Shown here: positions 1 to 9,563 of the stretch, piece after piece
Layout: every line of letters starts with the position of its first letter
Numbering within the stretch: the first letter of the stretch is position 1
Source of the DNA: JAFDVL01 sp963794955
GTDB lineage: Bacteria; Acidobacteriota; Blastocatellia; RBC074
Reading direction: 5' to 3'
Assembly (NCBI GenBank): GCA_963794955.1
Contig: CAWCGF010000013.1
Coordinates: forward strand, 186,001-250,000
Length of the DNA: 64,000 nt
Position numbers and translations under genes: made by a program
Notes under the pieces: model-generated
Databases searched by the model: none
What the model was told of the DNA's origin: nothing
What the model saw: only the letters and a program-made list of their open reading frames with translations

Positions 1-4
1 CTGA

Positions 5-1804
5 ATGGTCATATCTAAGCATACAGACCGATACTTTGAGGTAGCAACGCGCTTGCTCGATGTGCCGGAAATGTCTCTTGGCGGTCAAGCCCTGCGCAAG
101 TTAGTTTTCACTCAAGATGAGTTGCCTGCGAGCTTCCCTCGGTCGTATGCTTGGCACGTTCTTGAGTCTGCAACGCTGGTGAGACCGCCTACTCGTGAAA
201 GCTTACTGCTCTTTGCTGAGCGCCCAAGCCATGAGGACATCCGCGACGCCTGGAAGATCACAACCGACAAGGCCAACTGCAACGGTCTGGTATGTGTTGT
301 TCCCGATGAGGCTAAGGATATTGTGAATGGTCATCCAGAGGGAGTAGCCATTTGGACTGCCAGCACTTTATTCGAGCGTATCCTCCGGCTCCCATCAAAT
401 TTTCGCAACCAACTCAGCGATGTCGCGGCGATTCAGCGCCCTGACGAATTCCAATTCGCATTCCAAAAACGGAATGTTAGCGCTCGTAATTTTGCAAGGG
501 GCGAGAGACCCGCTCCTACCGAGGGTGTTCTCCAATACTTTTGCGAGTGGCTCAGGAGCCCATCGCAGGCCCTCCCCCATCCTACTCCTTGGTGAGCGCG
601 GTCTTGGCAAGAGTTGGCAGTTACTTCAACTAGCACAGAAAGCCTATGATCTCAACAGAGATGATCCTTGGAGCTATGGCCCTGCTTTCTTTATCAAGTT
701 GCGAGACCTTGTCAATGTTTTGGAACAATCCAGCGCGGCGGCCCCAGTACTCCTTGAATACATTCTGAGCAGGTATCCACACATTCAATTAGGGCCAGGC
801 GGTCTGGCGACTTTCGGCGCGCTAATGGCAATTGGTCATACTGTCGTTTGCGTTGATGGCTTCGACGAAATGAATCTCTTGCCAACGGACGCCCGTGTCC
901 GCGCGAGGTTGACTGGAGTATTGATGCTCCTGTCCAAGAAGACCCGATTCATACTCAGTTGTAGGCCGGGTCATTTCACCTCGCTGGAGGCACTCATTAG
1001 CACAGAAGCTTGGTCAGGGGCGACGGTAGGACAAACATTCGAGATACTGGACATCCTTCCATATGACGACACCAGCAGGTGGGCATATATCAAGGCGTCA
1101 GCACACGATATTCAGCCGACTCTATCAGGACTCTTGGTCCTGATGCCAACAGCCGTTCCCCGTTGCAGCATGCATTGTGGGTGTGTGCCACGCATCCAGG
1201 CGTGCTGGCCGACCTGAAAGACCTGATTGTTGAAGGCGTTATCGCCCCCAGGCAATTGATTGAGGAAATGATAAAATCGGTTTTTATCGAGTTCAATCTC
1301 CTAAAGGGTCGCACGGGGGAAGACTATCAGAAGCCCAACGGTGACTGGGTGGAACTGACGGCTGAGAGGCGTGAGGAATTTCTGGCGGATATCGCCTGGT
1401 ACATGGCAGAGCGGCACCTGGACGCTTTAGATCTATCAAGCCTCCCGCCGCGTATTCGCTTGAGTTATCAGATTGATGATGACGCACTTCAGCGTGATTT
1501 GCGGTCACAGACCGTGTTTGAGTTGGCACCACTCTCGCCGACCGAAGAGGCAGCCGAGGATAGCCTCCAAGGGGACATGGGCAAAGCCACGAAACCACAG
1601 AGCGGACATCTTCAGAGCGAACATCTATTGATTCCCCTACGAAAAGCCTCGTCCGTTTCACTCTTCGGCGGTCGCAAGGTAATAGAGATTGAAGGTTTAC
1701 AAATTCCTGTCATTGGGCAAGCGCACCTACTCCGTAACAAGAAAGCCGCCGGACGACCGAAAGATCAAGCCGATGTTGCCTGGCTAGAGAGCGGAGAAGA
1801 ATAA
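5..1804 (+). pseudogene. Broken NACHT-type STAND NTPase
   Basis: Three overlapping open segments (5-595, 420-1217, 1079-1804) read as one protein if the frame moves near 574-578, in a run of five C, and back near 1120-1160. The middle segment holds a Walker A GERGLGKS (about 591-617) and a Walker B VVCVDGFDEM (about 843-872); the doubled acidic DGFDE form is typical of NACHT STAND NTPases. They are followed by a sensor-like arginine region (RFILSCRPGHF). The N-terminal 190 residues match no family I recognise, and no C-terminal repeat sensor is visible. STAND NTPases act as signal or defence switches; that role is inferred here. The upstream boundary is uncertain because the first ATG lies at base 5, so the gene may begin outside the window. 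It may be a pseudogene or a gene with two sequencing indels. Confidence 0.6.
1651..1804 (+). pseudogene. Nucleotidyltransferase C-terminal tail joined to the NTPase
   Basis: The last 50 or so codons of the NTPase reading frame change character. They read EIEGLQIPVIG, then HLLRNKKAAGRPKDQADV, then AWLE. This is the usual end of small nucleotidyltransferase-fold (DUF6036/MNT-like) proteins, where a lysine-rich helix and the GRPKD-x-ADV-x-LE motif close the domain. No catalytic GS-x10-D-x-D is present, so only the tail of such a gene remains. It is in frame with the NTPase segment and ends with it at 1804. The simplest reading is a deletion that fused the remains of two genes; a genuine fusion domain is the alternative. 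Confidence 0.45.
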
Positions 1805-1830
1805 GAATAACGCCGCACCTAATGTTGCCG

Positions 1831-4275
1831 TTACTCATAACGCAACGCAATCATGGGCGCTTCTTTCATCGCGCGCCGAGCTGGCAGGTAACATGCCACA
1901 AAGGCTACGCCCGTCAAAAGCACAGCGACAGTTCCCAGCACCATCGGGTCCATCGGTTTCACTTCAAACAGCATTCCGGTCAAAAATCGCGTCAAGGCAA
2001 ACGACCCAGCCAATCCAAGCCCGATGCCGATGATTGCTGCGCCCATGCTCCGATTCAGCACTAACCGCAATACACTTCCCTTGTCTGCACCGAGTGCCAT
2101 GCGAATGCCGATTTCGCGCGTGCGTTGGGAGACGGAAAAGCTGACCACGCCGGAAATGCCGACGGCGGCGAGCAGCAAGGCGACGAGGGAAAACGCGAGC
2201 AGCAGATACATCGGAAATCGTCGTGCGCCCAGCGAGCCGGAAATCACGTCATCCATCGTTCTGATCCCGGAAACTGCGCGGTCAGGTTCAACTCGCAGCA
2301 GCGCCTGCTTGACAGGATTGATGAACGCAGCGGTGCCGGAAACCGTGCGCACGACAATTGTCATCACCGGCCAGGCGGCCTGGTTGTAAGGCCGAAAGAA
2401 CTCGGCGCGCGATTGCCGATCCAGGCCGCCTTGTTTGACATCTTGCGTAATGCCAACAATGGTCAGCCAGGGAGCATCCGAATCGAAATAGCCAATCTTG
2501 ATGCGTTTGCCTATCGGGTTTTCATTCGGCCAATACCGCTTCGCCAACGCTTCATTGAGGACGATGACGCCGGGCGCGTTTTGCGTATCCTGCTCGGTGA
2601 ATTCGCGTCCGCTAACCAGCTTGATGCCCATCGTCTGAAAATAGTTCGGACAGATCACGCTGTAACCCGCACCGGGCTGATTTTCCGATCCGGGATCAGG
2701 TCGCCCTTCGATCACGAAGCCGCGCCCGGCTTGCCCACCGCCGATGGGCAAATGGCTCACCGCGCTGACGGCAATCACACCCGGAATGCTGCCGACCTGG
2801 GCTTGTAACTCATGCGCGAATTGCGGATGCGCGGGCGGGCTGTAATACAGATTTTCCTGCGGCAACGACATGCTCATCGTGAGCACATTTTTGGGATCAA
2901 GCCCCGGCGCAACGTTGAGCAAGCGCAGCATACTTTGAATCATCAAACCGGCTCCGGTCAGCACAACCAAAGCCAGCGCGACTTCAGTCACAACCAGCGC
3001 CTGACGCAATTTCGCGCCGCCGCCTCCGGTCGCGCCACGACTGCCTTCCTGCAACGATTCGTTGACGTTGCGTTTGGAAAAGATGAGCGCCGGAGCCAAC
3101 CCAAAAATGATGCCCGTCAAACACGTAACAGCCCACGTAAACGCCAGCACTTTGTAATCAACAGTGATGTCATCGAGAGAGCGGAAAGGAATTGAGCGTA
3201 AATTGCCCGGCAAGACTTTCAGCAATAAACTGCTGCTCCAAATCGCCACCAAAGTTCCGCTGAGTCCGCCGAGAAAAGCCAGCAATAAGCTTTCCGTCAA
3301 CAATTGACGAATCGTACGACCGCGGCTGGCACCGAGCGCCGAGCGAATCGCCAATTCGCGTTGCCGCATTGCGCCGCGCGCCATCAGCAAGTTGGCGACA
3401 TTGACGCACGCAATCAGCAGCACAAAGCCCGCCACCGCAAGCAGTGTCAAGAGAATCGTACGTTGCTCTTCTGTGCCGTAGCCGACGATAGCATCAACCG
3501 TTGCGCTCTTGCCGGCATTGTCTTTGGGATACTCCTGGGCTAAGGCCAACCCGATGGTGTTCATCCGGGCACGCGCCTGCTCTATCGTCACATTGGGCTT
3601 GAGCCGGGCTAGTGAAAGGAAGGAATGCGAGCCGCGCTCTTTATCCCCTTCGGTATAAAAAATCGGCACCCACAATTGGCGCGGCCCGCTCCAGAATTGA
3701 AACTGGAATTCCGGTGGCATCACGCCGATGACCGTAAAATCTTCGCCTTCCACTCTGATGTTTTTGCCCACTAATGCCGGGTCAGCGCTGTACCGCGAGC
3801 GCCACAATCCATCGCTCAGCACCACAACCCGATGCTTGCCGGGCGTTTCTTCTTCCGGCAAAAAGGCGCGCCCCAGACGCGGCTTGACGCCGAGCGTGTC
3901 AAAGAAATTCCAGGCAACCCGCACGCCGGAGACGCGTTCCGGCTCCCCGCCGCCCGACAGGTTGTAGCCTTTCCCCGCCGAGTCAAAAATCGTCATATTC
4001 GCAAACACCTCGTTCTGCCGTTGCCAATCCTGAAAATTGGGCGCGGAAACGATATTGCGGCTATTTGGATCATTGGCCTGGCATTCCCACAACAACACTA
4101 TACGATCTGCTTCGGGGAATGGAATGGGTTTAAGGAGCAAGGAATTGATGACACTGAAAATCGTCGTATTCGCGCCGATGCCGAGCGCCAGAGTGATCAC
4201 AGCAATCAAGGTAAAGCCGGGATGCTTGAATAACATTCGCGCGCCGTAGCGCAGGTCTTGGAGTAGGGTTTGCAT
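1831..4275 (-). CDS. ADOP-family permease A
   Basis: This 814-residue protein has the layout of the acidobacterial duplicated orphan permeases: a short cytosolic leader (MQTLLQDLRYGARML), a first membrane helix (FTLIAVITLALGIGANT), a MacB-like periplasmic domain, an FtsX-type three-helix block near residues 270-400 containing IACVNVANLLMARGA, then a second periplasmic domain and a second FtsX block ending in PARRAMKEAPMIALRYE. Relatives MacB and FtsX couple to an ATPase and act mechanically across the envelope. No ATPase gene lies anywhere in this window, so the energy source and substrate are unknown. It is intact from ATG to stop and is the first of five full-length paralogues here, all on the minus strand. 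The next gene upstream ends 38 bases away. Confidence 0.9.
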   Translation of the reverse strand: MQTLLQDLRYGARMLFKHPGFTLIAVITLALGIGANTTIFSVINSLLLKPIPFPEADRIVLLWECQANDPNSRNIVSAPNFQDWQRQNEVFANMTIFDSAGKGYNLSGGGEPERVSGVRVAWNFFDTLGVKPRLGRAFLPEEETPGKHRVVVLSDGLWRSRYSADPALVGKNIRVEGEDFTVIGVMPPEFQFQFWSGPRQLWVPIFYTEGDKERGSHSFLSLARLKPNVTIEQARARMNTIGLALAQEYPKDNAGKSATVDAIVGYGTEEQRTILLTLLAVAGFVLLIACVNVANLLMARGAMRQRELAIRSALGASRGRTIRQLLTESLLLAFLGGLSGTLVAIWSSSLLLKVLPGNLRSIPFRSLDDITVDYKVLAFTWAVTCLTGIIFGLAPALIFSKRNVNESLQEGSRGATGGGGAKLRQALVVTEVALALVVLTGAGLMIQSMLRLLNVAPGLDPKNVLTMSMSLPQENLYYSPPAHPQFAHELQAQVGSIPGVIAVSAVSHLPIGGGQAGRGFVIEGRPDPGSENQPGAGYSVICPNYFQTMGIKLVSGREFTEQDTQNAPGVIVLNEALAKRYWPNENPIGKRIKIGYFDSDAPWLTIVGITQDVKQGGLDRQSRAEFFRPYNQAAWPVMTIVVRTVSGTAAFINPVKQALLRVEPDRAVSGIRTMDDVISGSLGARRFPMYLLLAFSLVALLLAAVGISGVVSFSVSQRTREIGIRMALGADKGSVLRLVLNRSMGAAIIGIGLGLAGSFALTRFLTGMLFEVKPMDPMVLGTVAVLLTGVAFVACYLPARRAMKEAPMIALRYE

Positions 4276-4313
4276 AAATTCCCTTTCAGATGGAGGTGAT
4301 AAAACCCATCGTG

Positions 4314-6205
4314 CTATTCCCCAATTCGCACGGGTGGAGGCAGTGGCGGTGCGGGGACAAGCATGGGCATTTCATTCTCGTTCCGCACCTCCAAAATCCC
4401 GCGCACAATCGCCAAGCGAGCGAGAAGGCGGGGTTCCGTGCGTTGGAAGTGATCCACGGCGGACTGCGCGCGCTCGAAATCGCTTCGCGCGACAGTGGCG
4501 AGCGCCTGCGCGTAGCGGTTGACGAGGCTGTTCAATTGCCCGCCGCCTTGCAACAACATCTCGCCCTCTTTGAAAACCCGCAATTCAAACCCCGTCAGCA
4601 CGGCTGCTGCTGCCAGCAATTCGTTGAGATGCTCGATGCCGGGTGTCAGCACTTCGACGGCACGCCCGGCATCAACCTCGGCGTACCCACGTGCGACGCG
4701 CAGTTGCGGGTCGAATTGCTGATAGTTTTCGGCGCGGCGTGTGACCAGTGCGCGGGCATCATCCAGGAACTGCAACGCCAGTTTGGAATCGGACTTCTTC
4801 ATCACTGTCGCCGCCGCTTGCGTCAGCCAATTGACGCGCTCCGCATCCGTTTTCATACTGGCAAGCGTTTGTTTTGCATCTTCCAGCTTGCCCGTCAACG
4901 CCTTTTGCAAGGTCTGTTGACGCTCTACTTCGCGCAGCACGCCTTCCCGTTGCTTTTCATCCAGGTGCCGCGTAGCAATCTCACGAGCACGATCCAGCTT
5001 CCCCTCGTTGACCGCTCTATAAGCCGCTGGCGATAAAGCATGGTCTGCATTTCCGGCGTCGAAGCGGTAGAGGCAGCCTGCAACACAGCTTCAGCCGAAC
5101 CGTTCTGCATCAGGTTGTTGAGTTCGGGCGTCATCACAATCGGATTCGACCGCAGGCCCATTTCAGCGAACTTCTGTCGCACGGCGGGCGCGCGCGCGGG
5201 CAAGTACTTATCAATCTGCGGCAATACGGATTGCAGACCATTGATTAGGTTGCGCGCGTTATTTTGTAGAGCCTGGGCATTGGCCTGTCCGCTGCGGAAG
5301 GCGGAGGTACTGTTTGCCGATGATGCGATGGGCGCATTGGGCACTTGACTAGGCACGCGAGGCACGGCATTGAGTGCTGCGGCAATCACTAACTCAAGCA
5401 ATTCACGATACGCCACTTCATCCAGTGCCTGATTGGTGCGATTGGAATTGTTGAGATTGGTTTGGGGTGCGGTTTTCGTTTCCGACACTCGCGGCCCGGG
5501 TCGCAACAAACTAAGCGATAAATTGCTGGCGCTGGAATTACTCAGCAAAGATTCGGCACGGAGCCGCTTGAGCAGTTTGTCTTTCAACTTCGCGGCGGCG
5601 TCTTTATCTTTTTCCTGAAGCTGCGCCAGCAACCGTCCAAGCGAATTGGGGAATTGCCCCTTGTCCAACGCCGCTTCTGCGTTTTGCAGCGCCAGCCGGG
5701 GATCGCTGCTCGCCATCTGTGCCAGCAGCGTCATTTCCAAATTCGCCTCTGCATTCTGCTGCCCAGTACTAGTTGCCGCATTGGGGGGCAGCGAGGGGCG
5801 TGTGGTGAGCAGCAGTTCGTACGCCAGCTTCGGATCGCGGCGTGCCACGGTGGTCAGAAACTCCTGCCGCAATTGCAAAGGCGCTTGCAAATATTCCGTA
5901 TAACGCCGGTCATTCACATCCAAACTCTGCATCAATTCGCTGAGGCCCGACGCTGTTTGGGAAAATAAAGCACGGGCACGTGTCTCGTCGCGGGTCCAAA
6001 CCAAATCACCTGCTTGCCACAAGACGCGTAAGCGGTTTTCAGGCAGTTTGAGCGACCGCGCTTCCGCGACCACCTGATCAAGCAATTGCACCGCCTTTTC
6101 CTGCAAGGCGGCTTGTTGTTGTTCCGTCGTCTGTGCATCTTGGGCGCAAAGCGAGATCGCCAGGAATAGAACTACCACGCTAGGCAAAACCAGCCGAAAA
6201 ATCAT
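4314..6205 (-). CDS. Secreted helical-repeat protein, frameshifted
   Basis: Two overlapping minus-strand frames (4925-6205 and 4314-4940) join into one protein of about 630 residues if one base is restored near 5027. Across the join the text continues as AAYRAVNEGKLDRAREIA, which matches the repeat style on both sides. Residues 1-21 form a signal peptide ending in SLCAQ. The rest is alpha-helical with TPR-like periodicity (for example ENRLRVLWQAGDLVWTRDETRARALF and LALQFLDDARALV), plus a low-complexity Asn/Ser linker near residues 220-255. I recognise no named family. It follows the DUF4350 gene by 85 bases on the same strand and could be the last gene of that operon. Periplasmic or outer-membrane scaffolding is a guess. 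Confidence 0.75.
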
Positions 6206-6289
6206 AATCTGCCTCCCTAAAATCGAAACGAATATTGGAGCAGCGTGGGTCCTCGCTACAAAAAAAGTTCGTCAGTGATCAAAAAAAGA

Positions 6290-7225
6290 TCAACGCAGCT
6301 TCCCGGATAACCAGTGCATCACGTTGAGCAAAAACTGATAATTCTGTTTGGCAATGGGCGCATTCATCCCCATCGGATTGCGATTCGGCCCCGCCAGTTG
6401 GGCCGAAAACATCGCCGCTTCGCCAAACACTGCGACTCGGCCTTTGCCGGAGTTGAAGACTGCGCCCTGCAACCAGCCTTTCACTGAGAGGCGCGGTGTG
6501 GTGGGCGTAAATTGTCCGGCAGTGTCTGGCAATAACGAAATGAACGAATCGCCCAACACGAGCAATGGCTCGGCCTTCGGAATCTGAAACGCAGAGCCTG
6601 TAAAAGTCGCGATGGATTCCACTTTTTCTGCGGCCTTGCGGCCATTCGTAATCAGATGATTCTGTAAGCTGCCATCACTGCGCTGAAACACATCCGCCCC
6701 GCTGGTTTCATCGCGCACGTAACCGTTGGTGAATTTGATGCCGAAGGCGGCACCCAGCTTTTCAGCAGCACCGGCAAACGGCATGTGATCGGCAATCAGC
6801 AACAGTGCCCCGCCTCGTTGCACCCATTCGCGCACGGCATCAATCTCTTCGTCCGTGAAAGCGGAAGGCGTCGGCAACGTCCAATTGCCGCTGCCATTGC
6901 GTTCGTTGAGCGCATTCGCAATCACCAGGATTTTCGCGGCGCGCAACGTCGCTTTCGTGAACTTTGCCGTGGAGCCTTGCACGACGTAACCATCGCGCCG
7001 CAGCAGTTCGGCAAATGCCAGATAGCGCCCCGTCGCCGTGTGAAAATTGAAATGCGCTTCGTCCAACAAGACCAACGGCCCTTTGCTAATGGCGTAGGCA
7101 GGCTTGGCAATAGGCGGTTGGTATTCCGTGTCTGCGACTTGTTGCGCACGAATCGTCAATAAACACAGGGTGAGCGCGCTGATTGCGAAATGAAAACTAC
7201 TTCGGTTGTGCAGGTTCCTCTTCAT
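6290..7225 (-). CDS. DUF4350-type secreted protein
   Basis: The 311-residue product has an N-terminal hydrophobic signal (about residues 10-27, ending IRAQQ). It then shows a class I glutamine-amidotransferase-like fold: VLLDEAHFNFHTATGRY, the strand AKILVIANAL, EEIDAVREWVQRGGALLLIADH, and later GKGRVAVFGEAAMFSAQ. This matches the DUF4350/GATase-like proteins that act outside the cytoplasm and bind an unknown ligand. No catalytic Cys is visible at the nucleophile elbow, so amidotransfer is unlikely. Its ATG overlaps the stop of the GMC oxidoreductase gene by four bases (ATGA), so the two are translationally coupled and probably work on the same pathway. Confidence 0.65.
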   Translation of the reverse strand: MKRNLHNRSSFHFAISALTLCLLTIRAQQVADTEYQPPIAKPAYAISKGPLVLLDEAHFNFHTATGRYLAFAELLRRDGYVVQGSTAKFTKATLRAAKILVIANALNERNGSGNWTLPTPSAFTDEEIDAVREWVQRGGALLLIADHMPFAGAAEKLGAAFGIKFTNGYVRDETSGADVFQRSDGSLQNHLITNGRKAAEKVESIATFTGSAFQIPKAEPLLVLGDSFISLLPDTAGQFTPTTPRLSVKGWLQGAVFNSGKGRVAVFGEAAMFSAQLAGPNRNPMGMNAPIAKQNYQFLLNVMHWLSGKLR

Positions 7226-8811
7226 TTTTCAGTCGCCATTTGCAAAGCATTGCGGCGCGCCAAGGCCATAATTGTCCATGATGGATTGATGCCCGGTGCG
7301 GACGGAAACAAACTGGAATCGGCGACGGCCAGATTTTCAGTGCCGAACAATCGTCCGCCTTCATCCGTCACGGCGCGGCGCGCATCGCTGCCATACGCGT
7401 TACCGCTGCTGGTGTGATCCGAATACAACAACAAATCGTCGTAGCCGAATTTCAGTTTTTCGATCACCCGCAAATCGCTCACACGTTCGATGTTCGGCGG
7501 TCGTAGCAGCGGCAAAAACACGCGCCGCGCGCCGGCTGCCAACATGCTTTGCGCTGCCAGCAAAAAGCATTGCCGCAGGTTTTCCAGGTCGGCGCGGCTT
7601 TCGCGGAAATCGAGTTGCGGCTTGCCGTCCCTGAGCACAATGCGCGATTTTTCTGGCTCGTCACGCAACGTCAGCGTGATGCTCATCGTGTGATGAAACT
7701 TTTGCATCACGGAATAATGTTCCTGCGGCGGCAAGTGCGAAATGAATGTTGCCAGATTCGCCGGAAACAAAATGCTCGCCAGCCAGAAGAACCGATGCTC
7801 GCGCAATAAGCCAGTAAAGTTGTAGATCGCCGGGACGCCGTGATACGGAATGTATTGCCCGTCTTTCGTCACGCCGCGTTTGGTGACAGCTTGATCGAAG
7901 AGCGCGAAAATCTGCGCGTGTGGTTGCAGGTGAATCTTCGCACCGATTTTTTCGCGTCCCGGCAACTCCCGATTGCGAAGCAGTAACGCCGAGGAAAAGA
8001 ACGCGCCCGCCGCCACGACGTATTTGCGCGCTTTGATGGAAGCACGTTTCGTCACTTGCCCGCTGGCAAAATCTTGCAACGTCACGCGCAATCCCGTCGC
8101 GCGAAAACTGTCGTTGCGTCGTTCGCCTTCGATGGTGTTGGCTTCGCATTCGGTCAGAATCGTCAGGTTGCCAGTTGCCAAGCCAAGCGGCAAGAAGCTG
8201 TTTTGCATCGTGCCTTTCAGGTCAAAGCCGCAGCCCATATTACATAAGCCAACGCCCGCACAGCCCTCCGTGTATCGCTCCACAATTTCCAAGCCGTCAG
8301 GCTTGCCGAGCGCATCCGCCATTCGTCGCACAATAGCGTTGCTTTCGTTTTCCAGTTTGGTGGATTGCTTCGTCACTGACATCACTTCGGCGATGTGCTG
8401 GTAATGCGGCTCCAGCGTAGTTGCGCTGATGGAAGTAATACCACTCAACTGTTGCCATTCGTCAAAAACAAACGCGGGTGGTTTCATTGCCACTGCGCCG
8501 TACATCAAACTGCCGCCGCCCACACCATTGCCCTGATACAGCATTGTGCGATAACCCGAAGTCAATTCCAGATGACCATGCTTGCCCGTGTTGTCGAGAA
8601 CGCGAAAGCTCATCGCTTCCGCCGGGAAAAACGGGCCGCGTTCGATCAGCACAACTTTCCGCCCGGCTTGTGCCAGCGTCGCTGCCGTCACCGCTCCGCC
8701 CGGCCCTGATCCAATCACGCAAACATCAAACGTCGTTGCCAGCAAACCGTCGTTCACCGTGCGTGCTGTATGAATATGCCGTCGCAGCTCTTGGGTGATC
8801 TTGCGAATCAT
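7222..8811 (-). CDS. GMC-family FAD oxidoreductase
   Basis: This 529-residue flavoprotein probably oxidises an alcohol or sugar hydroxyl and passes electrons to the membrane. The FAD-binding GxGxxG (VCVIGSGPGGAVTAATLA) lies near residues 30-48. The second FAD motif NGVGGGSLMYGAV follows near residue 95. A cysteine cluster C-x5-C-x2-GC (residues about 184-195) resembles that of long-chain alcohol oxidases. The C-terminal active-site region contains SDHTSSGNAYG and PGINPSWTIMALARRNA. There is no Tat signal on this subunit; the small partner encoded directly upstream carries one, and the two genes overlap by ATGA. That pairing is typical of GMC dehydrogenases exported as a complex with a gluconate-2-dehydrogenase-like small subunit. 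The substrate cannot be named from sequence. Confidence 0.88.
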   Translation of the reverse strand: MIRKITQELRRHIHTARTVNDGLLATTFDVCVIGSGPGGAVTAATLAQAGRKVVLIERGPFFPAEAMSFRVLDNTGKHGHLELTSGYRTMLYQGNGVGGGSLMYGAVAMKPPAFVFDEWQQLSGITSISATTLEPHYQHIAEVMSVTKQSTKLENESNAIVRRMADALGKPDGLEIVERYTEGCAGVGLCNMGCGFDLKGTMQNSFLPLGLATGNLTILTECEANTIEGERRNDSFRATGLRVTLQDFASGQVTKRASIKARKYVVAAGAFFSSALLLRNRELPGREKIGAKIHLQPHAQIFALFDQAVTKRGVTKDGQYIPYHGVPAIYNFTGLLREHRFFWLASILFPANLATFISHLPPQEHYSVMQKFHHTMSITLTLRDEPEKSRIVLRDGKPQLDFRESRADLENLRQCFLLAAQSMLAAGARRVFLPLLRPPNIERVSDLRVIEKLKFGYDDLLLYSDHTSSGNAYGSDARRAVTDEGGRLFGTENLAVADSSLFPSAPGINPSWTIMALARRNALQMATEK

Positions 8812-9254
8812 TGTGAAGCTCCTGACGAATGCAGCAATGACAACGCACGTTCGTCACCCCAAAATGCCACGAGACACACTGCGGATAAGGCTTTGCTCAT
8901 CTTTTGCACTAACGCAAACCGCGACGTACGCGCACGCAGTGCCACCTGTTCGCCCCCGTACAAAAACGAAATGCGTTTGGCCCACGCCAGTAAGCGCAGC
9001 ACTTTGGCGCGATGTTCCGCGCTCCCGCGTGCGAGCAGGTATTCGATATTAGCGACAACATCAATCCCGGTTTGTTGCAGGGCTTCGGCGGGAATCAGCG
9101 TACGCGCGACTTTGCCCAAAAATTCTTTATCGTTTTGATTGAGTGCCAGCGGTGTGAACGCGATGGCGAACAAGGCGTATGAGAAAAACGTGCGGCGCGA
9201 CAGGTGACGATCAAACGAGGCCATCTCTTGCGATATGAGTTCGAGTGGTTCCAT
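8808..9254 (-). CDS. Gluconate 2-dehydrogenase subunit 3-like protein
   Basis: This small subunit of about 148 residues has a twin-arginine signal (HLSRRTFFSYALFAIAFTPLAL), as expected for the chaperone-like small subunit that carries a GMC flavoprotein out through Tat. Downstream helices include DKEFLGKVARTLIPAEALQQ, typical of the family start ('subunit 3'). I chose the ATG at 9254; a second ATG 30 bases inside would also keep the signal. The longer open frame to 9305 has no supporting feature. Its stop overlaps the GMC start by four bases. The coding end, with VAFWGDERALSLLHS, looks complete. Confidence 0.75.
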   Translation of the reverse strand: MEPLELISQEMASFDRHLSRRTFFSYALFAIAFTPLALNQNDKEFLGKVARTLIPAEALQQTGIDVVANIEYLLARGSAEHRAKVLRLLAWAKRISFLYGGEQVALRARTSRFALVQKMSKALSAVCLVAFWGDERALSLLHSSGASQ

Positions 9255-9300
9255 AAGTTTTGAGTGATGCCGCTTGAGCCTAATTGTTACCGCATTGCCG

Positions 9301-9444
9301 CGCAAAGATCAATTGCTGCGGATGGTTGGGCGGCGCTATGAAGCCGCGCTGAACGATCTGTTTGAGTTGCCACCAGAAATTCATCATGCCTCGGCCTGGT
9401 ATGGCCCGCAGATAGAGCGAATGAATTCGCTACTAAGCAGGTGA
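9301..9444 (+). pseudogene. TauD/TfdA-like dioxygenase fragment
   Basis: An open plus-strand stretch without a start codon reads LFELPPEIHHASAWYGPQIERM before its stop at 9444. The LPPEI...ASAWYGP pattern resembles the beginning of TauD/TfdA-family dioxygenases, just before their catalytic domain. Only about 48 codons remain and nothing downstream continues the protein, because the minus-strand ADOP gene follows. It is a relic at best; chance similarity is possible. Confidence 0.3.
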
Positions 9445-9466
9445 GCATACATTGTGCGGGAGAAGA

Positions 9467-9509
9467 GGGGCTGGAGCTTAAGGCTTAGGGATTGGAAAAA
9501 ACCAGCCCC
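9467..9509. terminator. Stem-loop downstream of ADOP B
   Basis: GGGGCTGG at 9467-9474 pairs with CCAGCCCC at 9502-9509. The hairpin lies about 55 bases past the stop of the minus-strand permease gene. No U-tract follows on the minus strand, so intrinsic termination is uncertain. Confidence 0.35.
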
Positions 9510-9563
9510 CAGCTCCTTACCTCCGAAAACTTTTGCCCAGGTGCTTACGAGCGGAGCAATTCG

